Position numbers and translations under genes: made by a program. From contig NW_024104330.1 of the NCBI RefSeq assembly GCF_003945595.2, forward strand, positions 1 to 64,000: a DNA stretch of 64,000 nt, read 5' to 3'. The notes beneath the pieces were generated by a model that made no database searches, was not told the origin of the DNA, and worked only from the letters and a program-made list of their open reading frames with translations. Positions 62,701-64,000 of this stretch are shown one piece after another (the stretch's first letter is position 1; every line of letters begins with the position of its first letter). Source of the stretch: Pipra filicauda (Eukaryota; Chordata; Aves; Passeriformes; Pipridae).

Positions 62701-63620
62701 TATTGAAAGAAAGTTTGAGCATCTGATCTCAATCTTTCTCACCTACTAATAAATTTAATTAGAAGTAGACCTGTCATGATCTATTTTATTGATTGTATTT
62801 TAAAGCATTTTAGCAGTAATTATTTGTTCCTGTGGACCTCCTCAGGCAATTACAATGTAAGAATCAAAGCTTATTTGTGCACTGCTAGTTAAAATTTTAC
62901 AGCAATATCTTAGGTCGACAGCTTGATCTAAGCCTTGGTCTATATATTTCTCCGAAAACATCCTGGAAAATTAGCTAATGAACTAGGGCAAAATCGTGGG
63001 GGACTCTGTGTATTCCTCACGGTCTGGTAGTACAACTGAATGATTGCAAGTGCAAAACAAGCACCAAGTTTTAGGAGAACTCTAATCTGGATGGGAACAG
63101 GTAAACACAGGGAGCATAAAAAAAGCCAGACACTACTAGCTGGGCAGGTTTCTCAGTGAGGTCAGAGTCAGTGTATGTTTCTCATGTCTTAACCTTTCCG
63201 GTGTAATGTTTGTTGTTAACTTATTTATGAGAGATTATTTTTAGTGTAATATAGAGCACCTTTAGCTTCCATGAAAGTAAATAACCACATTTCAGTCTCT
63301 GGCAATTTTTTATTTCATCTGCCTTATGTTTTCACAGATATGTCTGTACTTTTGCTTTGGTTCCTTTGGGGAAAGAACCATTTCAGGTTTTCTTTCCAAT
63401 TAGCATATTATTTTTATTTCATTCACCAGTCATGGGCCTTTTCTCTATATTACAGTACCTAATTGAGTTTATTGTTCAATTTCCAGACTTCTGTCTCTAA
63501 AAAAAAAAATCTTCTTATCTCATTATGATTGAAATTCCGAGGAAAAGACAAAACCAAACCCTATTCTATAGGGAAATAAAATAAAATATATAATTTGATT
63601 GGGACCATTAGATCATTTGT

Positions 63621-63675
63621 GTTTTTTTGTTTGTTTGTTTGTTTTTGTTTGTTTTCTTTATTTTGTTTTTTTTTT
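63621..63675 (+). repeat. (GTTT)n microsatellite
   Basis: GTTT and GTTTTT units run for about 55 bases and end in a poly(T) stretch. A simple repeat. Confidence 0.75.
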
Positions 63676-64000
63676 CCTATGGAGATGGGAAAAATTTTTG
63701 TTTTATTAATGTTAAGATCTCTACAAACCAAGTTTTAAAGTGTCATATTCTTCACTGCATTGTCATCTTTTCTCCAAGAAGGGGCAATATACTTTTCCTA
63801 TATTTTGTGCTAGATGTTCAACAAGGCATCATAAGCAATTTAACTCTTTTCAGATTTTTAAGGGCAGCCTTCAGTGGGACTACACTGTTTTCATGGGGGT
63901 TTGTGTGCTACCACCACCTTTCTGAGCCAAAAATTATGACTGGAAGCAGATCAATGTTTCCTGAAATTTGTCCAGATTCATGCAGTCCAGGAAAAGACTG

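Larger units (their letters stand above)
55071..64000. other. AT-rich noncoding DNA
   Basis: No gene is recognised. It contains a 16-bp tandem duplication at 56797-56828, a short GGTCAC cluster at 56977-57015, a candidate 54-bp exon at 58618-58671, a candidate conserved noncoding block at about 59440-59710 and a (GTTT)n microsatellite near 63.6 kb. Confidence 0.55.

Noticed and set aside
1..64000. CRISPR array, operon, prophage or bacterial defence system
   Set aside because: No spaced direct repeats, no closely packed genes, no ribosome-binding-site pattern. The retroelements present are those of an animal genome.

Overview
The window looks like a piece of a bird nuclear genome, most likely a passerine. 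It is AT-rich, has no dense coding, and its reading frames are short and scattered. It carries CR1 LINE fragments, avian ERV-L-type solo LTRs, and a SINE whose head is a tRNA-Ile and whose tail is a CR1 3' end, the architecture of the passerine TguSINE1 family. No complete protein-coding host gene, rRNA gene, functional tRNA gene, CRISPR array or bacterial operon is visible. The stretch is intergenic or lies inside a very large intron.

Layout. 1-15 kb: unique AT-rich DNA with homopolymer runs, two inverted repeats, a MIR-like relic near 7.5 kb, an unassigned 170-codon ORF at 10.0-10.5 kb, a CR1-like scrap at 13.7 kb and a degenerate three-unit repeat at 14.3 kb. 15.07-15.73 kb: an LTR fragment, then a tRNA-Glu-headed SINE flanked by a perfect 15-bp target-site duplication. 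19.17-19.80 kb: a complete solo LTR. 23.23-23.52 kb: a CR1 3' fragment. 25.6 kb: a strong short hairpin. 26.32-26.46 kb: the TguSINE1-like element on the minus strand. 33.86 kb: a well-bounded candidate 53-bp exon. 35.80-37.18 kb: a candidate solo LTR and a 5'-truncated non-LTR retrotransposon that keeps a 266-codon open frame. 39.78-40.22 kb: another LTR, minus strand. 44.7 and 45.6 kb: MIR-like relics. 54.85-55.07 kb: a CR1 fragment, minus strand. The rest to 64 kb is unique AT-rich DNA, some of it looking like conserved noncoding sequence.

Main discovery. The tRNA-Glu-headed SINE at 15.4-15.7 kb and the LINE at 36.3-37.2 kb share their last ~34 nucleotides: 26 of 33 aligned positions match and six of the seven mismatches are transitions. 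Neither ends in poly(A). This is the signature of a LINE/SINE pair in which the SINE borrows the LINE's 3' recognition end. The LINE protein does not look like CR1, the usual bird LINE. It resembles the RTE-like endonuclease/RT proteins common in invertebrates, so horizontal transfer into this lineage is a testable possibility. The two copies look younger than the decayed CR1 and MIR pieces: one has an intact frame and the other a perfect duplication.
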